DNA from: VGWB01 sp964614245
GTDB lineage: Bacteria; Bacteroidota; Ignavibacteria; UBA10030
Length of the DNA stretch: 12,582 nt
Direction: 5' to 3'
Assembly (NCBI GenBank): GCA_964614245.1
Contig: CAZTKU010000075.1
Location: 1 to 12,582 of the forward strand
In this document: positions 4,515-12,125 of the stretch, piece after piece
Position numbering within the stretch: position 1 is the first letter of the stretch
Layout of the letters: every line of letters starts with the position of its first letter
Notes under the pieces: model-generated
Database searches by the model: none
What the model was told of the DNA's origin: nothing
Seen by the model: the letters and a program-made list of their open reading frames with translations, nothing else
Made by a program: the position numbers and the translations under genes

Positions 4515-7484
4515 CTACTTGCTGACTTGCTTCGTCCCAGCGATAGATGGTTCCAGCGCCAGCTTCTGCCGTAACAACGCCAGCGGCCCACCCGCCGCCG
4601 CCATCGCGGGAGAAAATCCCAGCACTTCTGTCGCCAGCCGCGTGTCTATCTCCGCGCGGACCGCGTCTTGAGCCATTTCGTTGACCGGCCGCAGCTCCTT
4701 ATGCTTCACGTCATCGAAGATGGCCACCGCCTTAGACAGGGCATCCTCGGAAAGCTTGGTGACATCTAGCACTGGAAGCGACTCCAACGCGGATACGCCG
4801 ATGCTGCCTCTACCGGCCTGCTGTTTGTTCGCATGCCACCAATGAACCAATAATCCTAACGATGAGTTTGCCCAGAGGACTAATGCCTTTTCCTGCTCTG
4901 CATCTTCTAGTTTAATGGAAGTCCAAGCTCTGCCACCAATGGTCTTCTTGCTGGTGAACTGCATGGCGGTTGACTGGCTGTTAAATCTGAAATCTCTGTT
5001 AAAATGGCAATGAGACGAGATTGCCCAAATTCTGCTGGCTTTTTCTTGAACGAACTTATCTTCAGTGGAATCTTTGCCTTGACGAAGAATACCCTCGCTG
5101 TCAGCTTCGAACTCCATGCACCTTTCTCTTTTAGCATCGTGTGCCCATAATACGGGGTAAGTAGGTGCGGACTTTCCTTTCAAGGGCTCAACCAAGAAAG
5201 GCCCGCGAATGCCACCGCTAGAGTTGTTATAATTGATGTCCATATGCAAAGGTCCGATTTTCCCTATCCCAGAGACCTTTGTTAAAGTAATTGGGACGGC
5301 GCTGTTCTTTTTCATGCTCGGTAGCCAAGTGAGACCATTATTGACCATCTGGTAGGCGACCTGGGCCAGTGCGCCGTCCTTGATACGCGCCAGATTCCAA
5401 GGACCTTCTTCGGGAAGCGGCGCATCCATCGCGTAGCCTAATGTGTCATCACCGAAGTGGAATAGGCTTCCGCCTACTGGCCCATCTTCTAGCTTACGGA
5501 GTTTACTCTCTTGAAGCCGACGAATCTGAACCGCTGTTATTAAGCCAGTCATCGTTGAAGAAGGGCGCTCGTTTAGTACTACAAACGTTGCTCTGCCACT
5601 CTTTTTCCCGGTCTTTCGGCCAATGACCAAACATTCGCCCATGCCCGTATCTGCGGAAAAAGACAGTTCGTTATCTTTAGAACCGGCGATAGATATCAGG
5701 ATAAGGTCATCGTAAGATTTGCGGAGAAGCTTACGTGACTCTTCCCAAGCTTCCCCGGATAGTAAGCTTAATGGCATGACCATGGCGAGAGTGCCGCCGT
5801 CTTTCAATTTGCGGTCAGCCAGAACGAGGAAGGCGCTTGCCTCGCCGGCATTGCCGTGGGCGCTCGTTCCCTGCAGCAACCGTTGTGCGGCTTTGGCCAT
5901 CTCCTTTTGTTCTTCCTCTTGAGAGCCAAAAGCAGCGAACATCGGATTTGGAACACCTATCTTTTCGCCTTCATGGCCGGTATCTCTGGTGAACGGCGGA
6001 TTCATGACAATCAGGTCAATCGACCAGTGATTGATTACTTTCCACACCTCTTGTTCGCTCTGACCATTGGCTTCCACAGCTTTCGCGGTAACCGCGACGA
6101 TTTCAAATAGGCGCTGGAGGTCCAGCAAGTCCAGCGAGCCGAGGGCAACGCCACCGCCCTCCCTTGGACCATAGCCGACATTAAATATCTTGCTGCCCTT
6201 ATATTTGACTGTCGGGTGGGCGCTAGCCAGCATTGATGCAGTCAGGTGCGCTGCTGCTGGAAGCACGTCACAGCCAATCAGCGCGGTAGACATCATCGCT
6301 GGGTGAATCACCTCCGCATCGCCTCCGGCGGCCTCGTGCAGTTGGCTGATACGGCGGTAGGCCGCGGACAGGAGCGTGCCGGTGCCGCAAGCGAAGTCGG
6401 CGATACGCAAGGCGGTCACATCTTTTTCTTTCGACCAGGAGCCTCCACCCGGTGTCTCGTCGGTGTCAATAGCCAGCCCAACAAGAAGCGCCGCAGAGGC
6501 CGGATGGGTATAGTAAGCCGCCAGGAATTTGCGGTCCGCTATCAGGCGCTGGAAGACAGCGCCAGTCAGGTCATGCGAGCGCATCATGTGATTTGCCACG
6601 AGCTCACCGGCAGTATTAACCAACCGCTCAAGCAAAGGATGCGCGGTGTCCGCAGGAATGACCTCCAGAATACGGCGGGCAATATCGAAAATCGGCCAGT
6701 AATTGACCTTCAGAATCCTCTTCCAGTCCTCAAGCGTCTCCCCCTTGTTGACACCACCATGCTTGCCGCGCAACTCCTCCAGCGTCCGCACCTCATACAA
6801 ATCACCCTCGCCGCGAGCCAGGCTTTCATGGAACACCAGCGCGTTGGCCAATATGGTCGTGGCCATCCTCCGCGTTTGCTCCCCGTCCTGCTGGCGCAGT
6901 TCCTCGCATATCTTTTTCATCGCGCCAGAGTGAGCTATTGCCATATCCTCCAGGAGAGCGGCGGCTTCACTTACCCCGTTAACCAGCTTATTGGCAGCTT
7001 CTTCGACTACCGCCGGAGGCACCGATGCCGACTGAATGAGCATCGATAAGTCGGTAACGTTCCCGAGTACCCATCCGCTTTGAGGCCAGCGCGTATATGA
7101 TTCCGGGCTTTCTCCAGTATAAAGAGCCGTCTCAAAGTCAGATGCATTGAGGATTTCGTTCCTCAATGGCTCCCCTGAAAAGTCCCTCAATCTGACTGGC
7201 AGCCTGATTGCTAATGATGACAATATTAGCCTGCTTGAAGGGGCCAAATGCTCGCCGAGCCGCTGTCTGGCGTCCAACTCAACTGAAGTTGCAGGCAGCA
7301 TTTCCGTCTCAACAATAACTGGGGAAACATTCGGCTCGGTGATAAGAATGTCCGGCTTCTTACCGCTACCCTTAAGAACATCCACGTTCTCGGATTTCAC
7401 GACGCCCTTGTGTCGCCACAGACTGCGGATTTCCATCAGGATTCCGGCGAGAGCGTCGTTTATCGTCTGTTCTGTTGTTGCCAT
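4515..7484 (-). CDS. Large N6-adenine DNA methyltransferase with PD-(D/E)XK-like N-terminus (type IIG/BREX-like architecture)
   Basis: 989 residues. The methylation core is clear: the pre-motif AAYYTHPASAALL (323-335), motif I IADFACGTGTLL (361-372) binding S-adenosylmethionine, and catalytic motif IV DLIVMNPPFTRD (490-501), giving N6-methyladenine. The order (SAM site before NPPF) is that of the gamma class and type I/IIG enzymes. The N-terminus has PD (44-45) and, 14 residues on, VIVETE (56-61), which resembles a PD-(D/E)XK site with the lysine replaced by glutamate; cleavage activity is doubtful. The C-terminal third, ending in GVSALESLPVLDV (896-908) and a helical tail, fits a target-recognition part. 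ATG 7484 has AGGA close upstream and a good promoter. No HsdS, HsdR, PglZ or helicase gene is in the window, so it is not an evident type I or BREX system. Confidence 0.85.
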   Translation of the reverse strand: MATTEQTINDALAGILMEIRSLWRHKGVVKSENVDVLKGSGKKPDILITEPNVSPVIVETEMLPATSVELDARQRLGEHLAPSSRLILSSLAIRLPVRLRDFSGEPLRNEILNASDFETALYTGESPESYTRWPQSGWVLGNVTDLSMLIQSASVPPAVVEEAANKLVNGVSEAAALLEDMAIAHSGAMKKICEELRQQDGEQTRRMATTILANALVFHESLARGEGDLYEVRTLEELRGKHGGVNKGETLEDWKRILKVNYWPIFDIARRILEVIPADTAHPLLERLVNTAGELVANHMMRSHDLTGAVFQRLIADRKFLAAYYTHPASAALLVGLAIDTDETPGGGSWSKEKDVTALRIADFACGTGTLLSAAYRRISQLHEAAGGDAEVIHPAMMSTALIGCDVLPAAAHLTASMLASAHPTVKYKGSKIFNVGYGPREGGGVALGSLDLLDLQRLFEIVAVTAKAVEANGQSEQEVWKVINHWSIDLIVMNPPFTRDTGHEGEKIGVPNPMFAAFGSQEEEQKEMAKAAQRLLQGTSAHGNAGEASAFLVLADRKLKDGGTLAMVMPLSLLSGEAWEESRKLLRKSYDDLILISIAGSKDNELSFSADTGMGECLVIGRKTGKKSGRATFVVLNERPSSTMTGLITAVQIRRLQESKLRKLEDGPVGGSLFHFGDDTLGYAMDAPLPEEGPWNLARIKDGALAQVAYQMVNNGLTWLPSMKKNSAVPITLTKVSGIGKIGPLHMDINYNNSSGGIRGPFLVEPLKGKSAPTYPVLWAHDAKRERCMEFEADSEGILRQGKDSTEDKFVQEKASRIWAISSHCHFNRDFRFNSQSTAMQFTSKKTIGGRAWTSIKLEDAEQEKALVLWANSSLGLLVHWWHANKQQAGRGSIGVSALESLPVLDVTKLSEDALSKAVAIFDDVKHKELRPVNEMAQDAVRAEIDTRLATEVLGFSPAMAAAGGPLALLRQKLALEPSIAGTKQVSK

Positions 7485-7516
7485 AGCTTTCCTACGTGCA
7501 ATAGCTTTGTGAACTT

Positions 7517-7545
7517 ATTTTGACTGTAACCAAGCTAGATGTCAA
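7517..7545 (-). promoter_or_regulatory. Promoter of the methyltransferase gene
   Basis: On the minus strand, a perfect TTGACA (7545-7540) is followed after exactly 17 bases by CAAAAT (7522-7517), about 33 bases before the ATG. The -10 box is weak. The -35 box overlaps the stop codon of the small ORF at 7542-7679. Confidence 0.5.
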
Positions 7546-7679
7546 GGAATTGTACTTGCACACCTCCCTTCTGCATCAATCAGGCCAATACCGCTGGAAA
7601 TTCGGATGTTCGAGCCAATAACCTTGGAGTTAACGGCGTCATCCCCTATTTTGAGGTCCATCGGTCCGTTCTGGGTCAT
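7542..7679 (-). CDS. Possible 45-residue protein overlapping the end of the nuclease-like gene
   Basis: An ATG at 7679 (a second at 7661) opens a 45-codon frame ending in TGA at 7544-7542. It overlaps the preceding gene by 41 bases in another frame, an arrangement seen with translational coupling. The peptide begins MTQNGPMDLKIGDD and continues with a glycine/serine/isoleucine pattern (VIGSNIRISSGIGLI), reading like real coding sequence rather than a shadow. It resembles short G-S-N-I-x-I repeats found near beta-helical or effector-associated proteins, though I cannot assign a family. No clear Shine-Dalgarno is present. Alternatives: the end of the upstream protein after a second frame change, or chance. 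Confidence 0.35.
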   Translation of the reverse strand: MTQNGPMDLKIGDDAVNSKVIGSNIRISSGIGLIDAEGRCASTIP

Positions 7680-8265
7680 TTATGAGCGCTTTGACAACAT
7701 CCTCATTGATGGCAAAGTCAGGGTACCTGTTCTTGATAATCAATATCGTATCTTTGAGGTCATCATGAATCTGACGATGAGTAATCATGAAGTTCTTGAG
7801 TTTGTGTGGTGTCTCCGGCAGAGGGCCATAGCCGTAAGTGACTATCACTCCGAGAATCAGATTGGGATGACTGTACACGGTTTCTTCAAGCTCGCTTGCT
7901 AGGTTCTCATATGACTCAACCTGCAAGAATGTCATGGCAGAGCGAGCATAGATAACAATGATTCCAGGTTTGTCCTTCGGCAGTTGTTCATTCTCTGTCT
8001 CCAATCTCTGTCTGATTCTAGCAATTTCATCTGTCTCAATTCGCGGACCCTGCATGCCGCCTGAGATTCCTTTTTTGGCTAGCCAAGCCCGCACTTCCTC
8101 TCCCATGTCCATGGGAGCGATGAGGAAATCAATTACACCTTCCTCCATCACTTCGACGCATTGGTGATCATTCTGAGCACGCTCTACAGCTGCGGCAATC
8201 TGAGCCTTGAGATCCCGAATGTGAGGGAGTGATAGGGTCTTGTGGATTTTCCCTGTAATGGACAT
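7639..8265 (-). CDS. C-terminal part of the frameshifted nuclease-like gene
   Basis: The frame is open back to 8373, but the part upstream of 8265 reads as non-protein. From 8265 it encodes up to 208 residues: LSLPHIRDLKAQIAAAVERAQ, then a predicted alpha/beta region (VEVMEEGVIDFLI, a RIRQRLETENEQLP helix, PGIIVIYA strand, and LILGVIVTYGYG). No ribosome binding site precedes the ATG at 8265. The frame before it, from 8812, encodes the matching N-terminal half and overlaps this one by 98 bases. The simplest reading is one protein of about 390 residues interrupted by a one-base change. The function of this half is unknown. Confidence 0.6.
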   Translation of the reverse strand: MSITGKIHKTLSLPHIRDLKAQIAAAVERAQNDHQCVEVMEEGVIDFLIAPMDMGEEVRAWLAKKGISGGMQGPRIETDEIARIRQRLETENEQLPKDKPGIIVIYARSAMTFLQVESYENLASELEETVYSHPNLILGVIVTYGYGPLPETPHKLKNFMITHRQIHDDLKDTILIIKNRYPDFAINEDVVKALINDPERTDGPQNRG

Positions 8266-8812
8266 GTGAGCTGAATAGGAATGGTATAAGCAGCTGATTA
8301 AAGGTTTCCGTGGCCTTTTGCGATTGGACAGAGTCGGTGAGACTGGTGACCTCCACGTAAAACTCATTACCATCCTTGACAGTCATAAGATCGGGTACCT
8401 TCCCTCCAATCTTAGGATAGAACGTCACGGAGAATCCGTTATTGGCAAAACATGAAGCCACTTCAAGCTCTATTTCAGCAGCGTTGCAACCCTGCCTGGT
8501 TCTCATGTTCTTCACAACGCGATCAAAGTTGGTAGCTGACCTGAAAGTCTGAAGCTGTAGACCGACTCGAGCGACCGACAGTTGTGACCAAGCTGTTTCG
8601 TTGACCAACCGAAAGAACATGGCGTAGCGTGAGCGAACGGCCTCTTTCAGCCAGTTATTGCCCAAGATGTTCTTGAGGGCTTGAAATCCTCGCAGAATCT
8701 CGGCCTTGTCACGCTCAGATATGTCTGGGTTTGCGTTGACTTGCCGGAAATGATAGTCCCAGCTTCCGTATATTCTCACAAATTCATTGTCAGAGGTTGG
8801 GTCAGTACTCAA
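8168..8812 (-). CDS. N-terminal part of a nuclease-like protein (PD-(D/E)XK-type), frameshifted near its end
   Basis: It starts at TTG 8812, supported by AGGAGA (minus strand, 8826-8821) 8 bases upstream. Residues 1-105 are helical (YGSWDYHFRQVNANPD, then long helices). Residues 112-158 resemble a restriction-endonuclease core: an EIELEVASCFANNGFSV helix-strand, KIGGKVPDL with D141, then EFYVEVTSL with E154. The usual catalytic lysine after E-x is threonine (T156). Good protein-like sequence ends near LIPFLFSSH (175-183); what follows to the stop (NPQDPITPSHSGSQGS) looks out of frame, and the real continuation is in the next frame. It sits upstream of the methyltransferase on the same strand, so it may have been a restriction or accessory partner. 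The fold call is by eye. Confidence 0.6.
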   Translation of the reverse strand: MSTDPTSDNEFVRIYGSWDYHFRQVNANPDISERDKAEILRGFQALKNILGNNWLKEAVRSRYAMFFRLVNETAWSQLSVARVGLQLQTFRSATNFDRVVKNMRTRQGCNAAEIELEVASCFANNGFSVTFYPKIGGKVPDLMTVKDGNEFYVEVTSLTDSVQSQKATETFNQLLIPFLFSSHVHYRENPQDPITPSHSGSQGSDCRSCRACSE

Positions 8813-9031
8813 TGGGTATATCTCCTGCCGTCATGCCCACATTTTACCACTCTGGTGACAGATTTTCAGGTACCCCCACAACCTAATGTTGAGTATATGG
8901 ATAATACGCCAAGCGGTCATGTCGGCTAACCCTGTTTTTGGGCCGCCGAACTTCCAAAGCCTATTGGTGCTTATAGATACTTTGAAAATGCATACAGCTC
9001 GTATTCTAGCACTTGTGAGGGAAGCCTAATA

Positions 9032-9073
9032 CCGCATAAAGCGGCAAGCAGGACTTTTTGCCTCTTGACAGGC
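9032..9073. promoter_or_regulatory. Cluster of overlapping inverted repeats around the operon's -35 box
   Basis: Three small palindromes run together: CCGC (9032-9035) with GCGG (9041-9044); GGCAA (9043-9047) with TTGCC (9058-9062); and GCCT (9060-9063) with AGGC (9070-9073). The last one brackets the TTGACA box, so a bound repressor would block RNA polymerase. Confidence 0.35.
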
Positions 9074-9093
9074 GCAGGCCAAAGGACTAAAGT
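9065..9093 (+). promoter_or_regulatory. Promoter of the Cas4-like/KTSC/OLD operon
   Basis: TTGACA (9065-9070) is a perfect -35 box, followed after 17 bases by TAAAGT (9088-9093). Transcription would start near 9100, about 30 bases before the first gene. Confidence 0.65.
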
Positions 9094-9129
9094 GTGTCTG
9101 AATTGCCTGGTCATTTTTGGGGAGGGTAG

Positions 9130-9843
9130 ATGACCACTCAAATCCGTATTTCTGCCAAAATGCTTGGGGAACTTGCCCTTCCGAACTTCTGTCCGAGGTG
9201 CTTCTGGCTAAAACTCCGTCTGGGTAACAGACTCCCCTTTCAGATATTCCCCGGCATCTTCAGCTCAATTGACTCCTACACCAAGCAGATTGTCCACAGC
9301 TGGTTTGACAAGCATGGTTGCCCGCCCTCCTGGCTGAATTGCCTTGGCGACATTAAGGGCTACCGACCGCCCCCCAACTACAGCACATTCCGGGTTCTGG
9401 ACCGACAGAACAACATCCTGCTCACCGGGACTCCCGACGCCGTCTTTGTCAAAACTGATGGGTCGTACATTATCGCCGACTACAAGACGGCCAGGTACAC
9501 CGGCAATCAAGACGCGCTCATGCCGATGTACCAGGTGCAACTGAACTGCTATGGGCTGATAGGTCAGCAATGCGGGCTGAAGCCGGTGTCTGACCTGGCA
9601 CTCATTTACATGGAGCCGATGACTGACATGGCGAGCGCCGCGCACGATTCTAGCCACCATGATAACGGGTTTAACATGAAGTTCTCGGCTAGTGTGCATA
9701 AAGTACCGGTTGACGTTATTGGCATTCGGCCGCTTCTTGGCCGAGTCAGGGAGATATCTGAGATGAGCAGTGCCCCAGCGGGTTGCAATGGATGTGGCGA
9801 TTGCCAACTGCTCGAAAGACTGCTCAAGGTTGCCGGCTCGTAG
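9130..9843 (+). CDS. Cas4/RecB-like PD-(D/E)XK nuclease with iron-sulfur-type cysteines
   Basis: 237 residues. Catalytic core: GTPDAVFV (100-107, D103), then IIADYKTA (114-121, D117 and K119) and a QLNCY motif (137-141) matching the QxxxY of Cas4 and AddB-type nucleases. Cysteines flank the core as in Cas4: C21 and C24 (CPRCFWL) near the N-terminus, and C219, C222, C225 (CNGCGDC) near the C-terminus, enough to ligate a 4Fe-4S cluster. All active-site residues are present, so a DNA nuclease or end-resecting activity is likely. Cas4 proteins outside CRISPR loci are known, and no cas1, cas2 or repeat array is seen here. ATG 9130 follows GGGGAGGG. It is the first gene of a tight three-gene operon, 29 bases ahead of the KTSC gene. 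Confidence 0.85.
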   Translation: MTTQIRISAKMLGELALPNFCPRCFWLKLRLGNRLPFQIFPGIFSSIDSYTKQIVHSWFDKHGCPPSWLNCLGDIKGYRPPPNYSTFRVLDRQNNILLTGTPDAVFVKTDGSYIIADYKTARYTGNQDALMPMYQVQLNCYGLIGQQCGLKPVSDLALIYMEPMTDMASAAHDSSHHDNGFNMKFSASVHKVPVDVIGIRPLLGRVREISEMSSAPAGCNGCGDCQLLERLLKVAGS

Positions 9844-9872
9844 AACGCCAGAGCGGAACCCCGGAGGGAACC

Positions 9873-10085
9873 ATGAGACGAGAAGACGTCAATTCGACCA
9901 ACATTCGCTCGATTGGCTATGAGTCTGAGTCATGTACGCTGGAGATAGAGTTTCGCGGCGGCGGCATATACCAGTATCTCGGTGTCCCAAAGGTGACCTA
10001 CGAAGAGTTGATGGCTGCACACTCGTGCGGGTCATATTTTCATCAGCACATCAGGGATAAGTACCAATGGATCAAGATTAGTTAG
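9873..10085 (+). CDS. KTSC-domain protein
   Basis: 70 residues, essentially one KTSC domain: NIRSIGYESESCTLEIEF, then GGGIYQYLGVP with the family's Y-x-Y (Y33, Y35), a helix (TYEELMAA) and GSYFHQHIRDKYQW. KTSC domains occur alone in bacteria and at the C-terminus of some lysyl-tRNA synthetases; their role is unproven and RNA binding has been proposed. I chose ATG 9873 because GGAGG lies about 5 bases upstream; the same frame is open back to 9783 inside the nuclease gene without a start signal. It lies between the Cas4-like nuclease and the OLD gene, 10 bases from the latter, so it is likely to act with them. Confidence 0.85.
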   Translation: MRREDVNSTNIRSIGYESESCTLEIEFRGGGIYQYLGVPKVTYEELMAAHSCGSYFHQHIRDKYQWIKIS

Positions 10086-10095
10086 GGCTTGTGAC

Positions 10096-12042
10096 ATGAT
10101 TATTAGCTCGATTCGTGTTCAGAATTTTCGCTCGATCTACGATGAGACGTTACCCTGTGAAGACCTGACTGTTCTGGTTGGGCGAAACGGCTCTGGGAAG
10201 TCTGCCTTTCTGCGCGCAATGCAGATATTCTATGACGCTAATGCCAGATACACCGCGGATGACTTCTACGCTCAAGATATGTCTCAAGATATCATAATTA
10301 CAGTTACCTTCGCCAACCTAGCGGCGGAGGAGAAGTCGCTCTTCGAAAAATACGCGGAAAGGGATAATCTCACCATTCAGAAGGTCTTGAAATGGCCACC
10401 AGGAAAGGGCGCTCAGAAGTACCATGGCACTAGTCTGCGGAATCCAGAGTTCGCCGCATTTCGCACCACGACAGGGGCAAATCTGAGGGCGGAGTATAAC
10501 AGACTTCGCGCGCTTGAGAAATATACATCATTACCGACCTACACCAATCGAGACGAGGCTGAGAAAGCTCTGGCAGATTGGGAAGTATCAAACCCGGCTC
10601 ACTGCGCCCGGGACCTGGATGACGGACAATTCTTTGGCTTTAAGGAAGTCGGGGAAGCACACCTTGAGCGATACACGCGGTTTCTTTTTGTCCCAGCTGT
10701 CCGTGAAGCCATGCAGGACGCTACCGAGGGCCGAGGTTCTGTTCTTACCGACATGATGGATTTGGTAGTGCGCAGTGTACTCTCCCAACGAGAGGACATC
10801 AAGAAGCTGCAGGAAGAGACTCAGAAAACTTATGCAGACTTGCTTGATCCCGCGAAAATCCCCGAGTTGCGAAACCTAGCGAAAGAACTCACCGATACAC
10901 TGGATATCTATGTGCCGGGCACGTCTGTACAACTCAAATGGACTAGCAACCAAGAGATCGAGGTGCCGATGCCCCAGGCTGACGTGAGACTAGTGGAGGA
11001 CGAGTACGCATCTCCCGTAGGTCATACGGGCCACGGTCTTCAGCGCGCTTTCATACTGACCATGCTTCAGCACCTTGCACTCGCTCAGGCGACGAGCCGA
11101 GAAGCCCAACCTGAGCCTGATGCTGGCACCAGCCGGCCGATATCAAAGACGCCAAGTCTGATTCTAGCGATAGAGGAACCGGAACTCTATCAACATCCTA
11201 ATAGGCAGCGACACCTCTCCAAGATTCTGAGACAGCTGGCTTCCGCGGGCATCATGGGAGTAGCTCAGAAAATGCAGGTGATCTACAGCACACATTCTCC
11301 GCTGTTCGTGGACATTGACCGATTCCACAGTCTTCGCGTGCTTCGAAAGGAGCAAATGGAGCAAGACAAGCCGAAGCGAACCCGCGTCCTGTTCACGACG
11401 CTGGACCGTGTAGCCAAAATCATTGAGAAAGCCGATGGCAAACCTGAAGGCACCTACAGTGGTTTGAGTCTTCGGCCTCGCCTTCAGACGCTAATGAACC
11501 CATGGATGAACGAGGGGTTCTTTGCAGACGCGGCTGTTCTTGTTGAAGGGGAAGAGGATCGTGCCGCAATAATCGGCGCCGCCCAAGCCATGGGTCATGA
11601 CCTGGAAAGCAGGGGCATCACAGTCATCCCCTGTCAGGGGAAGAACAACTTGGATAGGCCGGTTGTGATTTTCAGCGAACTGGGTATTCCAACATACGCA
11701 ATCTGGGACAGCGACGAGGGAGGGAAAGAGGCAAAGCCTCAGGAAAATCACAGATTACTCAGACTGTTCAATCAGCCCATTGAGGACTGGCCTAACCAGA
11801 TTAGAGACCGGTTCGCCTGTTTCAGATGTAGCTTGACAGAGACGCTGTGTGAGGAAATTGGCCAGCCTATCTATGACGCGGCAGTCGCCGCGTGCCGTGA
11901 ACGTCTGTCCCTGGGCAAGAGAGAGCACGCCGTAAAGAACCCCCTGGTCATTCAGGAGATACTGAAATCCGCTCAAGAGCAAGGTAATTCCAGCGCGTCA
12001 ATTGACCAGATTATTTCACGGATTCTAGCTCTTACTGGGTAA
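10096..12042 (+). CDS. OLD-family ATPase with C-terminal TOPRIM nuclease domain
   Basis: 648 residues. N-terminal SMC/ABC-type ATPase: VQNFRSI at the start, Walker A GRNGSGKS (29-36), a long helical insertion (about 130-275), signature-like GHTGHGLQRAF (309-319), Walker B LILAIEEPELYQHP (355-368) and H-loop STHSP (398-402). The C-terminal TOPRIM domain has VLVEGEEDR (481-489) with E484, GKNNLDR (515-521) and the metal-binding IWDSDEGG (536-543) with D538 and D540. OLD proteins are ATPase-nucleases; class 2 members (GajA of Gabija) pair with a UvrD-like helicase, absent here. Length and all key residues are normal. It starts 10 bases after the KTSC stop with a weak AGGG, which suggests translation coupled to the gene before it. 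The partner set (Cas4-like nuclease plus KTSC) is unusual. Confidence 0.92.
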   Translation: MIISSIRVQNFRSIYDETLPCEDLTVLVGRNGSGKSAFLRAMQIFYDANARYTADDFYAQDMSQDIIITVTFANLAAEEKSLFEKYAERDNLTIQKVLKWPPGKGAQKYHGTSLRNPEFAAFRTTTGANLRAEYNRLRALEKYTSLPTYTNRDEAEKALADWEVSNPAHCARDLDDGQFFGFKEVGEAHLERYTRFLFVPAVREAMQDATEGRGSVLTDMMDLVVRSVLSQREDIKKLQEETQKTYADLLDPAKIPELRNLAKELTDTLDIYVPGTSVQLKWTSNQEIEVPMPQADVRLVEDEYASPVGHTGHGLQRAFILTMLQHLALAQATSREAQPEPDAGTSRPISKTPSLILAIEEPELYQHPNRQRHLSKILRQLASAGIMGVAQKMQVIYSTHSPLFVDIDRFHSLRVLRKEQMEQDKPKRTRVLFTTLDRVAKIIEKADGKPEGTYSGLSLRPRLQTLMNPWMNEGFFADAAVLVEGEEDRAAIIGAAQAMGHDLESRGITVIPCQGKNNLDRPVVIFSELGIPTYAIWDSDEGGKEAKPQENHRLLRLFNQPIEDWPNQIRDRFACFRCSLTETLCEEIGQPIYDAAVAACRERLSLGKREHAVKNPLVIQEILKSAQEQGNSSASIDQIISRILALTG

Positions 12043-12073
12043 GTCCCACTTGTCACGTGCTCGCGTTCACATC

Positions 12074-12106
12074 ACCCTACTAGGAGTAGAATTGAGGAAC
12101 TAGGGT
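12074..12106. repeat. Nested inverted repeats after the OLD gene
   Basis: ACCCTA (12074-12079) pairs with TAGGGT (12101-12106), and a small hairpin CTACT/AGTAG (12077-12081 and 12085-12089) overlaps its left arm. The site lies between the convergent OLD gene and the reverse-strand gene, where a two-way terminator would be expected, but no T-run is present. Confidence 0.3.
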
Positions 12107-12125
12107 CGAAGATTAGGTTTGCGAA

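Larger units (their letters stand above)
8813..9129. other. Divergent regulatory region between nuclease-like gene and OLD operon
   Basis: About 317 bases. On the left is the ribosome binding site of the TTG-started gene (8821-8826), with a TAAAAT-like -10 further up on the minus strand. On the right are the operon promoter and a cluster of small inverted repeats. A 36-codon plus-strand frame (ATG 8919 to TAA 9029) reads plausibly as protein but lacks a Shine-Dalgarno. Confidence 0.45.

Noticed and set aside
4483..4517. Terminator-like pairings (TAGCT/AGCTA, GCTGTA/TACAGC) around the methyltransferase stop codon
   Set aside because: Stems are short with large loops and no T-run follows on either strand.
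6246..7049. 267-codon plus-strand open frame opposite the methyltransferase gene
   Set aside because: It lies entirely antisense to a gene with clear conserved motifs; its translation has no recognisable motif.
4515..8812. BREX, DISARM or type I restriction-modification locus
   Set aside because: Only a methyltransferase and a nuclease-like gene are seen; no PglZ, BrxC/PglY-like ATPase, helicase, HsdR or HsdS is present.
8919..9029. 36-codon plus-strand ORF upstream of the OLD operon promoter
   Set aside because: The peptide reads plausibly, but there is no Shine-Dalgarno and it ends before the operon promoter.
9265..9807. 180-codon minus-strand open frame opposite the Cas4-like nuclease
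   Set aside because: Shadow of a gene with intact catalytic and cysteine motifs; no start signal.
9130..9843. CRISPR-Cas locus because of the Cas4-like gene
   Set aside because: No other cas gene and no regularly spaced repeats are present in the window.
9130..12042. Gabija system because of the OLD ATPase-TOPRIM protein
   Set aside because: Gabija needs a UvrD-like helicase (GajB); neither neighbour has helicase motifs.
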